From Thermoflexus sp. (GTDB lineage Bacteria > Chloroflexota > Anaerolineae > Thermoflexales > Thermoflexaceae): DNA of 5,645 nt. Position 1 is the first letter of the stretch, and every line of letters begins with the position of its first letter. The notes below the pieces were generated by a model. It ran no database searches and was not told the DNA's origin. It saw nothing but the letters and a program-made list of their open reading frames with translations. Shown here piece after piece: positions 1 to 5,626 of this stretch. The position numbers and the translations under genes were made by a program. The stretch lies in assembly GCA_017743605.1 (NCBI GenBank), contig JAGHYO010000153.1:1-5645 (forward strand), in the 5' to 3' direction.

Positions 1-2
1 CC

Positions 3-620
3 CGGAACGCGTTGTGCAAGCGGATCGCCTGGGCGGACCTGAACCGGCCGGGCGCGTTCCCGGCGATGGGGGTGGCGGAGGACGACGCCTTGGTCGCGGC
101 CTTCACGACATGGGGAGAGGGGGAGGTCCTCCTGGCCACCGCCGCCGGACAGGCCATCCGCTTCGCTGAAGAGGAGGTCCGGGTGATGGGCCTGAGCGCC
201 GCTGGGGTGCTGGGCATCAAGCTCGGAGAGGGCGATCGGGTGGTCGGGGCGGCCCTGGTGAAGCCGTATGGGGATATCGTGGTTGGGATGGCGCAGGGCT
301 TCCTCAAGCGGACGGCGGCGAAGGAGTATCCTCGCCAGGGCCGCTACGGCGTGGGAGTCCAGACCGCAACGGTTTCCCCAAAGACCGGCCCCCTGGTGGC
401 ATTGGCCGCGGTGGAGGAATCGGAGACCGTATGGGCGGTGGGCAGCCGGGGCACGGTGAAGGCCGTGAAGGTGAAGGAGCTGCCGCGATCCGGCCGGGCA
501 CGGCCAGGGACACCGGCGCTTTCTTTGAGGAGCAACGAGACGCTGGCTCGCTTGATCGCCCCGGCCATCTACGAGAAGCCAGCAGGCCCGAAGGAGCGGC
601 GCTCCCGGAACAACCGTTGA
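3..620 (+). CDS. gyrA: DNA gyrase / topoisomerase IV subunit A, C-terminal part (5' truncated by window start)
   Basis: This is the last 205 codons of a type IIA topoisomerase A subunit; the breakage-reunion domain with the catalytic tyrosine lies upstream of the window. The visible part is the C-terminal beta-pinwheel that wraps DNA. Its blade repeats are recognisable: LLATAAGQAIRF followed by EEEVRVMG (nt 159-191), then GVLGIKLGEGD, then GFLKRTAAKEYPRQGRYGVGV (motif YPRQGRYGVGV at nt 327-359), and a last blade containing VGSRGTVKAVKVKEL. These match the family pattern of AIRF-EEEVR-MG and KRT-EFPRQGR-GKGV. The frame is open from the first bases, so no start is called. The protein ends in a basic tail (KERRSRNNR) rather than the acidic tail of E. 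coli GyrA. The GyrA box that separates GyrA from ParC is not visible, so the symbol is a best guess; the family assignment is secure. Confidence 0.9.
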   Translation, partial: RNALCKRIAWADLNRPGAFPAMGVAEDDALVAAFTTWGEGEVLLATAAGQAIRFAEEEVRVMGLSAAGVLGIKLGEGDRVVGAALVKPYGDIVVGMAQGFLKRTAAKEYPRQGRYGVGVQTATVSPKTGPLVALAAVEESETVWAVGSRGTVKAVKVKELPRSGRARPGTPALSLRSNETLARLIAPAIYEKPAGPKERRSRNNR

Positions 621-641
621 GCCGGGCCGAGTGTCCAGCCG

Positions 642-680
642 CCTCGCGGAGCTCATCTCCGTATCCGAGGCATTTTTCTT
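642..680 (+). terminator. Candidate intrinsic terminator after gyrA
   Basis: Twenty-two bases after the gyrA stop there is a nested hairpin. CCTCG (642-646) pairs with CGAGG (666-670), and CGGAG (647-651) pairs with CTCCG (657-661) around the loop CTCAT. The 3' arm carries a four-base bulge, TATC (662-665). It is followed at once by CATTTTTCTT (671-680), the only T-rich run in the spacer. Stem plus T-tract fits a rho-independent terminator. The bulge weakens it, so efficiency is uncertain. Confidence 0.55.
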
Positions 681-688
681 CTGTAGGA

Positions 689-702
689 GGGGCTTTAGCC
701 CC
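689..702. repeat. Short GGGGC-TTTA-GCCCC hairpin in the spacer
   Basis: GGGGC (689-693) and GCCCC (698-702) form a perfect five-base stem around TTTA. No T-run follows, so it is not an obvious terminator. It lies 33 bases upstream of the perfect palindrome at 736-755 in the same non-coding spacer, and the two together look like parts of one interspersed repeat unit. Only one copy is in the window, so calling it a dispersed repeat is an inference. Confidence 0.4.
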
Positions 703-735
703 GAATTTAGTTGCTCAGGCGTTCGCGGAGATGTT

Positions 736-755
736 GGCCGAAATGCATTTCGGCC
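736..755. repeat. Perfect 20-bp palindrome, candidate dispersed repeat
   Basis: GGCCGAAATGCATTTCGGCC equals its own reverse complement over all 20 bases. The flanking bases (T735, T756) do not extend the symmetry. It lies 49 bases upstream of the hydrolase start, outside the Shine-Dalgarno region. A gapless palindrome of this length could be a dimeric regulator's operator or part of a REP/MITE-like intergenic repeat. As RNA it would need a loop taken from the ATGCAT centre. No second copy is present in the window. Confidence 0.5.
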
Positions 756-803
756 TACGGATGTTCGAATCCGATGGTGAAGGTCCGTTGCGGAGAGGGC
801 GTG

Positions 804-822
804 GATGGGCCTCTGGCTGCTG
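804..822 (+). repeat. 19-bp direct repeat, copy 1 (hydrolase start)
   Basis: GATGGGCCTCTGGCTGCTG occurs here, covering the hydrolase start codon and encoding MGLWLL, and is repeated without mismatch at 1023-1041. The copies are 219 bp apart, a multiple of three, so both are read in the same frame. Confidence 0.85.
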
Positions 823-1545
823 GGGACCTCCGGCGCGGTCCCGGATGCAGGGCGGGACTATGTGAGCTTGGTGGTGGAGGCGGCCGACGGGCTGATCCTC
901 ATCGAGGCCGGGGGATCTCCGTTGCATCGCCTCCGTCGGATGGACTTAGATCCCCTGCGGCTGCGGGGGGTCTTTCTCTCTCATCGTCACCCGGATCACC
1001 TGAGCGGCCTCCCTGGGCTCCTGATGGGCCTCTGGCTGCTGCGGCGAGCCGATCCCCTCTGGATCGCGGGGCCGGAGGACGCGCTGGAGCGGGCCCGGGC
1101 GCTGCTGGAGCTGTTCGAATGGCAATCGTGGAACGGCATGTTCCCGTTGGACTGGCGGCCGATCTCCCTGGAGCCCGGCGCCCTGGTGGACGATTCGGGC
1201 TCCGTCCGCCTGGTGGCCGCGCCAGTGGTCCACAGCGTGCCCGCCCTAGCCCTGCGGATCGAGCTCCCCGAGGGCGCAGCCGCCTACTCCGCCGACACCG
1301 AGCCGTGCCCGGCGATGGTCCGCCTCTCCCGGGGCGTCGAGGTGCTCGTCCACGAAGCCACAGGGGCCTATCCCGGGCACACCTCGCCGGAGGGCGCGGG
1401 GCGGATCGCCCGGGAGGCCGATGCCCGTCGGCTGATCTTGGTTCATCTGCCCCCCCAGGTGGATGACGAGGCGTGGAAAGCCCGCGCCCGGGAGATGTTT
1501 GACGGCCCGGTGGAGATCGGATGGGATGGGATGCGGGCACTGTGA
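805..1545 (+). CDS. Metallo-beta-lactamase-fold hydrolase, RNase Z-like
   Basis: A complete 246-residue cytoplasmic metal-dependent hydrolase of the MBL fold, with the order of motifs seen in the RNase Z-like branch. It has an N-terminal LLGTSGAVP (residues 5-13) and LIEAGGSP (32-39). The metal-binding HRHPDH is at 60-65 (family HxHxDH). Further ligands are likely H143 (in APVVHSVP), D164 (in YSADTEPC) and H214 (in LVHLPP). HEAT (183-186) followed by GHTS (191-194) is typical of RNase Z relatives. All expected zinc ligands are present, so it should be active. The real substrate (tRNA 3' end, cyclic nucleotide or other phosphodiester) cannot be read from sequence; it is shorter than canonical RNase Z (about 300 residues) and may not process tRNA. 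The ATG at 805 is preferred because GGAGAGG (792-798) lies six bases upstream and LLGTSG starts right after it. It appears monocistronic, between the gyrA terminator and the next promoter. Confidence 0.88.
   Translation: MGLWLLGTSGAVPDAGRDYVSLVVEAADGLILIEAGGSPLHRLRRMDLDPLRLRGVFLSHRHPDHLSGLPGLLMGLWLLRRADPLWIAGPEDALERARALLELFEWQSWNGMFPLDWRPISLEPGALVDDSGSVRLVAAPVVHSVPALALRIELPEGAAAYSADTEPCPAMVRLSRGVEVLVHEATGAYPGHTSPEGAGRIAREADARRLILVHLPPQVDDEAWKARAREMFDGPVEIGWDGMRAL
1023..1041 (+). repeat. 19-bp direct repeat, copy 2 (inside hydrolase)
   Basis: Second exact copy of GATGGGCCTCTGGCTGCTG, encoding MGLWLL at residues 74-79, shortly after the metal-binding motif. Recombination or slippage between the copies would delete 73 residues, including HRHPDH, without shifting the frame. 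Confidence 0.85.
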
Positions 1546-1566
1546 GGGGCAGAGCCCGGAGCCGAT

Positions 1567-1596
1567 TTGACAGCTCTTCCCCCGCTTGCCTATAAA
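1567..1596 (+). promoter_or_regulatory. Sigma-70-type promoter of the ABC operon
   Basis: A perfect -35 box TTGACA (1567-1572) is followed, after an 18-base spacer, by TATAAA (1591-1596), five of six matches to TATAAT. It stands out sharply in GC-rich surroundings and is the best promoter in the window. Transcription should start near 1602-1605, about 217 bases before the ATPase start codon, leaving a long leader. Confidence 0.75.
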
Positions 1597-1615
1597 ATCA
1601 TGTCCGGATTCGGAG

Positions 1616-1640
1616 GCCTCACCGGCATAGCCGGTGAGGC
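1616..1640 (+). repeat. Perfect 11-bp hairpin near the 5' end of the leader
   Basis: GCCTCACCGGC (1616-1626) and GCCGGTGAGGC (1630-1640) are exact reverse complements around the three-base loop ATA. It would form about a dozen bases into the transcript. No T-run follows, so it is not a standard terminator. It could stabilise the mRNA 5' end, serve as the first helix of a structured leader, or act at the DNA level as an operator just downstream of the promoter. Confidence 0.7.
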
Positions 1641-1785
1641 GTTGCATGTCGGAGGCGGATGTCGCGGCCGATCGATGGGCGTTGCGGATCTTTTCCAGCA
1701 GGGTGTGTCCTCCGGTTCCGCCCGTCGCCAACCGCCTCCTTGCGAACCATCTCCGGTGGGGCGCCCACGATCCGGGCGGTGTGGT

Positions 1786-1815
1786 CTTTCCCCCATGATC
1801 CTGGAGCGGGGTGAG
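1786..1815 (+). promoter_or_regulatory. Possible hairpin covering the ATPase ribosome-binding site
   Basis: CTTTCCCC (1786-1793) can pair with GGGGTGAG (1808-1815), with one U-U mismatch and one G-U pair, around a 14-base loop. GGGGTGA (1808-1814) is the Shine-Dalgarno-like stretch six bases before the ATG at 1821, and the weaker GGAG (1803-1806) sits in the loop. If formed, the stem would hide the main ribosome site and lower translation of the first operon gene. Confidence 0.3.
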
Positions 1816-1820
1816 CGGTC

Positions 1821-2741
1821 ATGATCGAAGTGGAGGGGTTGACCAAGATCTACGGCAACCAGGTGGTCGCCATCGAAGATGTGACGTTCCGCGTGGAGCG
1901 TGGGCAGATCGTTGGGTTCCTGGGCCCGAACGGGGCGGGGAAGACGACGACCATGCGCATCCTCACCGGCTACATGCCGCCCACCCGGGGCTGCGCTCGC
2001 ATCGCCGGCTATGACACGGTCCTCCAGTCTCTGGAGGCCCGCCGCCACATCGGTTACCTTCCGGAGACCGTCCCCCTATATCCCGAGATGAGTGTCCGTG
2101 GCTATCTGAGTTTTATGGCGGAGATCCGCGGGGTTCCGGACCGCAAGGCTGCGGTGGAGCGGGCCATGGCCCTCACCGGTCTGGAGGATCGGGCGGACGC
2201 GCTGATCGGGAAGCTATCCAAGGGTTACCGGCAGCGAGTGGGCCTGGCCCAGGCCATCCTGCACAACCCGGACGTCCTGATCCTCGACGAGCCCACCATC
2301 GGCCTGGATCCCCGGCAGGTCCGGGAGGTGCGCGAGCTGATCCAGGAGCTGGGCAAAACCCACACCATCCTGCTCTCCACGCATATCCTCGCAGAGGTCC
2401 AGCAGATCTGCGACCGCGTCCTGATCATCCACCGAGGGCGGATCCGGGCGGATATGACGTTGGGGGAGGCCTTGCGCAGCCGGCGGCCGGATCGCATTTT
2501 CCTGCGGGTGGACCGGGCGGATGCGCAAGTCCCGGAGGCGCTGCAGGGGTTTCCTTCGGTGCGCCGGGTGGAACGGCTGGAGCAGGGGGTGTATGAGATC
2601 CATGTGGCCCCCGAGGCCCGGGAGGATCCCAGCCCAGCCCTCGCCGAGGCCGTCGTGCGCCGCGGGTGGCGCTTGCTGGAGCTCCGGCCCGTCGGCCTCA
2701 CTTTAGAAGATCTGTTCCTTCAGGTGACCGCCCAGGACTGA
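1821..2741 (+). CDS. ABC transporter ATP-binding protein, GldA/NatA-like
   Basis: A complete 306-residue ATPase that should power the permease encoded just downstream from the cytoplasmic face of the membrane. Visible motifs are Walker A GPNGAGKTT (35-43), the signature LSKGYRQR (132-139), Walker B VLILDEP (152-158) with its catalytic Glu, D-loop GLDP (161-164) and the switch His188 in STHIL. The Q-loop position reads IGYLPE (77-82), with Glu where most ABC ATPases have Gln; this is common in the GldA/NatA-type branch. After about residue 215 a C-terminal accessory domain ends in LTLEDLFLQVT, the usual tail of ABC-2 exporter ATPases. The start at 1821 keeps the typical MIEVEGLTKIYG opening and has GGGGTGA six bases upstream. 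It is first in the operon, behind the promoter at 1567-1596, and is separated by 11 bases from the permease. Family and role are secure; the substrate is unknown. Confidence 0.93.
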   Translation: MIEVEGLTKIYGNQVVAIEDVTFRVERGQIVGFLGPNGAGKTTTMRILTGYMPPTRGCARIAGYDTVLQSLEARRHIGYLPETVPLYPEMSVRGYLSFMAEIRGVPDRKAAVERAMALTGLEDRADALIGKLSKGYRQRVGLAQAILHNPDVLILDEPTIGLDPRQVREVRELIQELGKTHTILLSTHILAEVQQICDRVLIIHRGRIRADMTLGEALRSRRPDRIFLRVDRADAQVPEALQGFPSVRRVERLEQGVYEIHVAPEAREDPSPALAEAVVRRGWRLLELRPVGLTLEDLFLQVTAQD

Positions 2742-2752
2742 GGAGGGCATCG

Positions 2753-3481
2753 ATGCGCAACGTGTGGGCCATCGCCCGTCGCGAGCTTGGGACCTATTTC
2801 GTCTCGCCCATCGCCTACCTGGTGGGCGCGGCCTTCCTGGTCATGATGGGCTTCTTCTTCTACACCGACGTGGTCTTCACCGTCCTCAGCCGATCGGAGC
2901 CGACCATGCGATATGTCTTCGGGGTGATGACCACCATCCTGCTCTTCGTCGCCCCGGTGCTGACCATGCGCCTGCTGGCGGAGGAACAGCGGCTGGGGAC
3001 CCTGGAGCTGTTGCTCACGGCGCCGGTGCGGGACTGGGAGGTGGTGCTGGGGAAGTATCTGGCCGCCCTGGTTTTCTATCTCGGGCTTCTCCTGGCCACC
3101 GCCGTCTATCCGCTGCTCCTGTTCTGGATGCGAGGCAACCCGGACGTCGGCCCCATCCTCTCCGGCTACCTGGGGATGGCCCTCTTCGGGGCGGCGTTGC
3201 TTTCCATCGGCCTGTTCTCCTCCTCCCTTTCCCAGAACCAGGTGGTGGCGGCGGTGGTAGGGATCGGGGTGGTGATCCTGCTAGCGGTGGCCAGCCTGCC
3301 TGCAGATGGGATCACTGACCCCACGCTCCAGCAGATCCTCAACCATTTGGATCTGCGGAACCACCTGCTTAACTTCCGCCGGGGCTTGATCGACACCGTA
3401 GACATCGTGTATTACCTGAGCGTCACGGCGGTCTTTCTGTTCCTCACCGTGCAGATCCTGAATTCGCGGAGGTGGCGATGA
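2753..3481 (+). CDS. ABC-2 type permease, GldF-like
   Basis: A complete 242-residue membrane protein forming the transport channel partner of the preceding ATPase. It has about six membrane helices (near 18-36, 57-72, 103-125, 138-158, 165-182 and 217-236). Between helices 2 and 3 lies MRLLAEEQRLGTLELLLTAP (72-91), followed by W95 and LGKYLA, the cytoplasmic coupling motif conserved in GldF and related ABC-2 permeases. The N-terminus MRNVWAIARRELGTYF is the usual amphipathic start. The ATG at 2753 is chosen because AGGAGG (2741-2746) sits six bases upstream. An in-frame extension to 2666 would overlap the ATPase gene by 76 bases and add residues unrelated to the family. Its stop overlaps the start of the next gene (ATGA at 3478-3481), so translation is probably coupled. 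It would work as a homodimer or with another half. Family assignment is strong; substrate unknown. Confidence 0.92.
   Translation: MRNVWAIARRELGTYFVSPIAYLVGAAFLVMMGFFFYTDVVFTVLSRSEPTMRYVFGVMTTILLFVAPVLTMRLLAEEQRLGTLELLLTAPVRDWEVVLGKYLAALVFYLGLLLATAVYPLLLFWMRGNPDVGPILSGYLGMALFGAALLSIGLFSSSLSQNQVVAAVVGIGVVILLAVASLPADGITDPTLQQILNHLDLRNHLLNFRRGLIDTVDIVYYLSVTAVFLFLTVQILNSRRWR
3468..3474 (+). promoter_or_regulatory. Ribosome-binding site deciding the GldG-like start
   Basis: GGAGGTG lies inside the end of the permease gene, with GGAGG (3468-3472) five bases before the ATG at 3478. An in-frame GTG at 3472 is part of this site and so is unlikely to be the start. The resulting ATGA overlap is typical of translational coupling. 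Confidence 0.75.
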
Positions 3482-5052
3482 ACCTGGTTCGGCCGCCTGA
3501 AGCGATCCTCCGGGCGCTTTGGGGGCTTGCCCTCCTGGCTCTCGTCGCCGCCGTGGTCGCCTGGACCCTTGAGGGGCGGCTCGGCGCGCCCAGCGTGGTC
3601 GCCCTCCTCCTAGCCGTCCTGCTGGGGGGGATCGCCATCTACCTGGCCCCGGAGCAGGCCCGCGCCTGGATCCAGGGGCGCCCCTTCGCCTTCGGCGCCA
3701 ACGCCGCCCTGGCCAGCGCCGCCTTCATCGGCATCATGGTCTTGCTGAACATCCTGGCCGTCCGCCATGCCCAGCGCTGGGATACGACGGCGGAGCAGCG
3801 TTTCTCCCTCTCCCCTCAGACCCTTCAGATCCTCCGCGCCCTCCCCCAGCCGGTGGAGGCCCTGGCCTTCTTCTCCCAGAACTTCCAGTTCGCCCGGGAG
3901 AACGCGGAGGACCTGTTGGATCAGTATCGGTACTACGGCAACGGGAAGTTCTCCTACCGGTTCATCGACCCGGTGGCCCAGGCCTCCCTGGCCCGGCAGT
4001 GGGGGATCACCCAGGATGGGACGATCCTCTTCGTGATGGGAGAGCGGCGACAACAGGTCACCCTCTACAACGAGCAGGAGTTCACCTCCGCCCTGGTGAA
4101 GCTGATCCGCACCACCCAGCCCAGGATCTACTTCCTCACCGGCCACGGAGAGCGGGACATCCAGGAGGAAGGGGACAACGGCTACGCCCAAGTCCAGCGG
4201 GCCCTGGAACGGGAGGGATATGCGGTGGAGCCCCTGAACCTGGCGGTCACGGCGACGGTGCCCGCGGACGCGGCGGTTGTGATCTTAGCCGGCCCCACCC
4301 GCCCGCTGCTCGATCGCGAGGTCGAGGCCTTGAAAGGCTATCTCAACGCCGGGGGGCGGATGCTGATCGCGCTGGATCCCGCCCTCCAGAACGTGGGGGC
4401 TGAGGTGACCGGATCCATCAACCGGCTGCTGGGGGATTGGGAGGTCGCCTTCCGGGAGGACGTGATCGTTGATCCGGTAAGCTCGGTGTTCACGGATCCC
4501 CTCACCCCGGTGGCCAGCCGCTACGGGTTCAGCCCGATCACGGAGAAGCTGCGCGGGATCGCCACGGCCTTCCCGGCCGCACGCTCCATCGATGAGGGCC
4601 GTGTTCCGTTGGACCGCTTCCGCGCCGTCCGGCTGGTGGAGACCAGCAACCAGAGCTGGGGCGAGACGGATCTGGATGCGCTGCGTCAGGCGCTGAACCA
4701 GGGACGGCTCCCGGGGCCGGGCGGCAAGCCGGTGGGGCCCCAGGCCCTGGCCGTGACCGTGGAACAGGTGAACGGGAAGGGTCGTCTGGTCCTCTTCGGG
4801 GATGCGGATTTCGCGGCCAACCAGAACGTGGGGGCGAACCTGCCCTTCGCCAACCTGGATCTGTTCGTCAACGCCGTCAACTGGCTCTCGGAGTCCGAGG
4901 TCCTGATCGGGCTGCGCCAGTCTCCCGAGGCCACCGTCCGCGCCCTGAGCGCCACGTCGGCCCAGGTCCGCACCGTCTTCATGCTGACGGTGGTGGCCAT
5001 GCCGCTGCTGGTCCTGGCCGCCGGCGCCATGGTGTGGTGGCAGCGTCGCTGA
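3478..5052 (+). CDS. GldG-like ABC transporter auxiliary membrane protein
   Basis: A complete 524-residue membrane protein of the GldG / ABC-transporter auxiliary family, which is encoded beside GldA/GldF-type ATPase and permease genes. Predicted helices lie near 14-31, 37-55 and 77-95, with one C-terminal helix near 499-520 followed by WWQRR. The large domain in between should face outside the cytoplasm. After helix 3 it shows DTTAEQRFSLSPQT (102-115), the conserved family entry motif, then YFLTGHGER (218-226), GGRMLIALDP (292-301), GRLVLFGDADFAAN (435-448) and FVNAVNWL (463-470). These match the Rossmann-like, glutamine-amidotransferase-like fold reported for this group, though no catalytic triad is apparent. 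Classical GldG has one helix at the N-terminus; here there are about three. It overlaps the permease by four bases and is followed by a DUF4340 gene after 69 bases. It probably modulates or extends the exporter complex; the molecular function is unknown. Confidence 0.88.
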   Translation: MNLVRPPEAILRALWGLALLALVAAVVAWTLEGRLGAPSVVALLLAVLLGGIAIYLAPEQARAWIQGRPFAFGANAALASAAFIGIMVLLNILAVRHAQRWDTTAEQRFSLSPQTLQILRALPQPVEALAFFSQNFQFARENAEDLLDQYRYYGNGKFSYRFIDPVAQASLARQWGITQDGTILFVMGERRQQVTLYNEQEFTSALVKLIRTTQPRIYFLTGHGERDIQEEGDNGYAQVQRALEREGYAVEPLNLAVTATVPADAAVVILAGPTRPLLDREVEALKGYLNAGGRMLIALDPALQNVGAEVTGSINRLLGDWEVAFREDVIVDPVSSVFTDPLTPVASRYGFSPITEKLRGIATAFPAARSIDEGRVPLDRFRAVRLVETSNQSWGETDLDALRQALNQGRLPGPGGKPVGPQALAVTVEQVNGKGRLVLFGDADFAANQNVGANLPFANLDLFVNAVNWLSESEVLIGLRQSPEATVRALSATSAQVRTVFMLTVVAMPLLVLAAGAMVWWQRR

Positions 5053-5063
5053 GGGGATTCGGG

Positions 5064-5107
5064 GATCCCGATGCGGTCTTTTCTCTATAGAAGCCGGGCA
5101 TCGGATC
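5064..5107 (+). repeat. Imperfect inverted repeat between the GldG-like and DUF4340 genes
   Basis: GATCCCGATGC (5064-5074) pairs with GCATCGGATC (5098-5107): ten base pairs with one bulged C, around a 23-base loop. The loop contains an AT-rich stretch with TTCT/AGAA that can form a small inner stem. The structure ends at the base before the Shine-Dalgarno sequence of the next gene. It could tune translation or mRNA decay between the two genes. There is no T-run after it, so it is not an intrinsic terminator. Confidence 0.5.
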
Positions 5108-5116
5108 GGAGGTGAT
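5108..5116 (+). promoter_or_regulatory. Near-perfect Shine-Dalgarno site of the DUF4340 gene
   Basis: GGAGGTGAT matches the complement of the 16S rRNA 3' end over nine bases. With GGAGG at 5108-5112, nine bases separate it from the ATG at 5122, which fixes that start. Confidence 0.8.
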
Positions 5117-5121
5117 CGGCG

Positions 5122-5626
5122 ATGAAGCGATGGGGCACGCTGGGCCTGGTGATCGCTTTCCTGATCTTGGCCCTCTTTGTATACTTGGAGCCGAGGATCA
5201 CTGCCCGTCCCACGCCCACGCCGGCAGGCGCATCCCGCAACCTCCTGGAGGTGAGCAGCGCGGCCATCCAGCGGATCCGGGTGATCGAACACGCCGCCGG
5301 GCGGGAGGCGGAGGTGGAACGGGACGCCAGCGGGCAGTGGTTCATGATCGCGCCCACCCGCCAGCTGGTGCGCCAGGACACCTTGGACACGCTGGCTGGG
5401 GGCCTGGCGACCCTTTTCGTCCAGCAGGTGATTTCCGACGTCACGGATCTCTCCGCGTATGGGCTGGTGACGCCGACGTACACGATGGTGATCAGCGCCA
5501 CGGATCGGGTGTTCACGCTGACGGTGGGGACGGCGACGCCGATTGGGGGTGGCTATTACGTGCGCCAGGAGGGGGATCCGGCGGTGTATGTGGTGGGGAC
5601 CTTCGCCATCGATGAGGCCCGGAAGC
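5122..5626 (+). CDS. DUF4340 domain-containing membrane-anchored protein (3' truncated by contig end)
   Basis: The first 168 residues of a DUF4340 family protein; the rest is missing. Members are usually several hundred residues long and often follow GldG-like genes in ABC exporter operons. A single N-terminal helix (about 5-22) with only MKRWG before it anchors the protein, and a Thr/Pro-rich linker (27-35) leads to the exported domain. Family features are LLEVSSAAIQRIRV (41-54), GQWFMIAP (71-78), a helix with DTLDTLAGGLATL, LSAYGL (110-115), and VGTATPIGGGYYVR (135-148) before VYVV (155-158). These match the repeated pattern of WxLxxP, YGL and iGxxTPxGxxYYvR. Residue 168 (Lys, codon 5623-5625) is the last genuine one. 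The following codons, which would read PVSYTH, come from sequencing adapter. It probably works with the GldG-like protein on the outer face of the membrane; its biochemical role is not known. Confidence 0.85.

Larger units (their letters stand above)
1603..1820 (+). promoter_or_regulatory. Long structured 5' leader of the ABC operon (possible cis-regulatory RNA)
   Basis: No convincing gene lies between the promoter and the ATPase start. The roughly 217-nt leader holds several compatible pairings found by eye. These are a strong hairpin at 1616-1640; GGAGGCGG (1651-1658) with CCGCCTCC (1732-1739); nested inside it GATGGGCG (1674-1681) with CGCCCGTC (1719-1726, one G-U pair); GTGGG/CCCAC (1756-1760/1764-1768); and a stem over the ribosome site (1786-1815). 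It matches no riboswitch class I can recognise. In GC-rich DNA some pairing is expected by chance, so function is an inference. Confidence 0.4.

Noticed and set aside
711..1466. 251-codon + strand frame overlapping the hydrolase gene
   Set aside because: It is an out-of-frame shadow with an Arg/Pro/Gly-rich translation. The frame starting at 805 carries all the MBL motifs.
1547..1557. GGGC-AGA-GCCC hairpin just after the hydrolase stop as a terminator
   Set aside because: It has only four base pairs and no T-run after it, which is expected by chance in GC-rich DNA.
1246..1731. - strand frame starting at a TTG, with GGTGGH (MurG-like motif) and an AGGAGG upstream
   Set aside because: Only a few glycine-rich residues resemble MurG, the rest does not, the ribosome site is too close to the TTG (three bases), and the frame runs antisense into the hydrolase gene.
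1600..1824. Small + strand frame from ATG 1600 whose TGA overlaps the ATPase start as ATGA (74 residues)
   Set aside because: It would start right behind the -10 box with no ribosome site, runs through the perfect hairpin and uses codons rare in the neighbouring genes (ATA, CGA, TCA, GGA). The overlap is probably chance, but a conserved coupled leader peptide is not fully excluded.
2666..2752. In-frame 5' extension of the permease
   Set aside because: It overlaps the ATPase gene by 76 bases and adds non-conserved residues. The ATG at 2753 has a strong Shine-Dalgarno and the normal family N-terminus.
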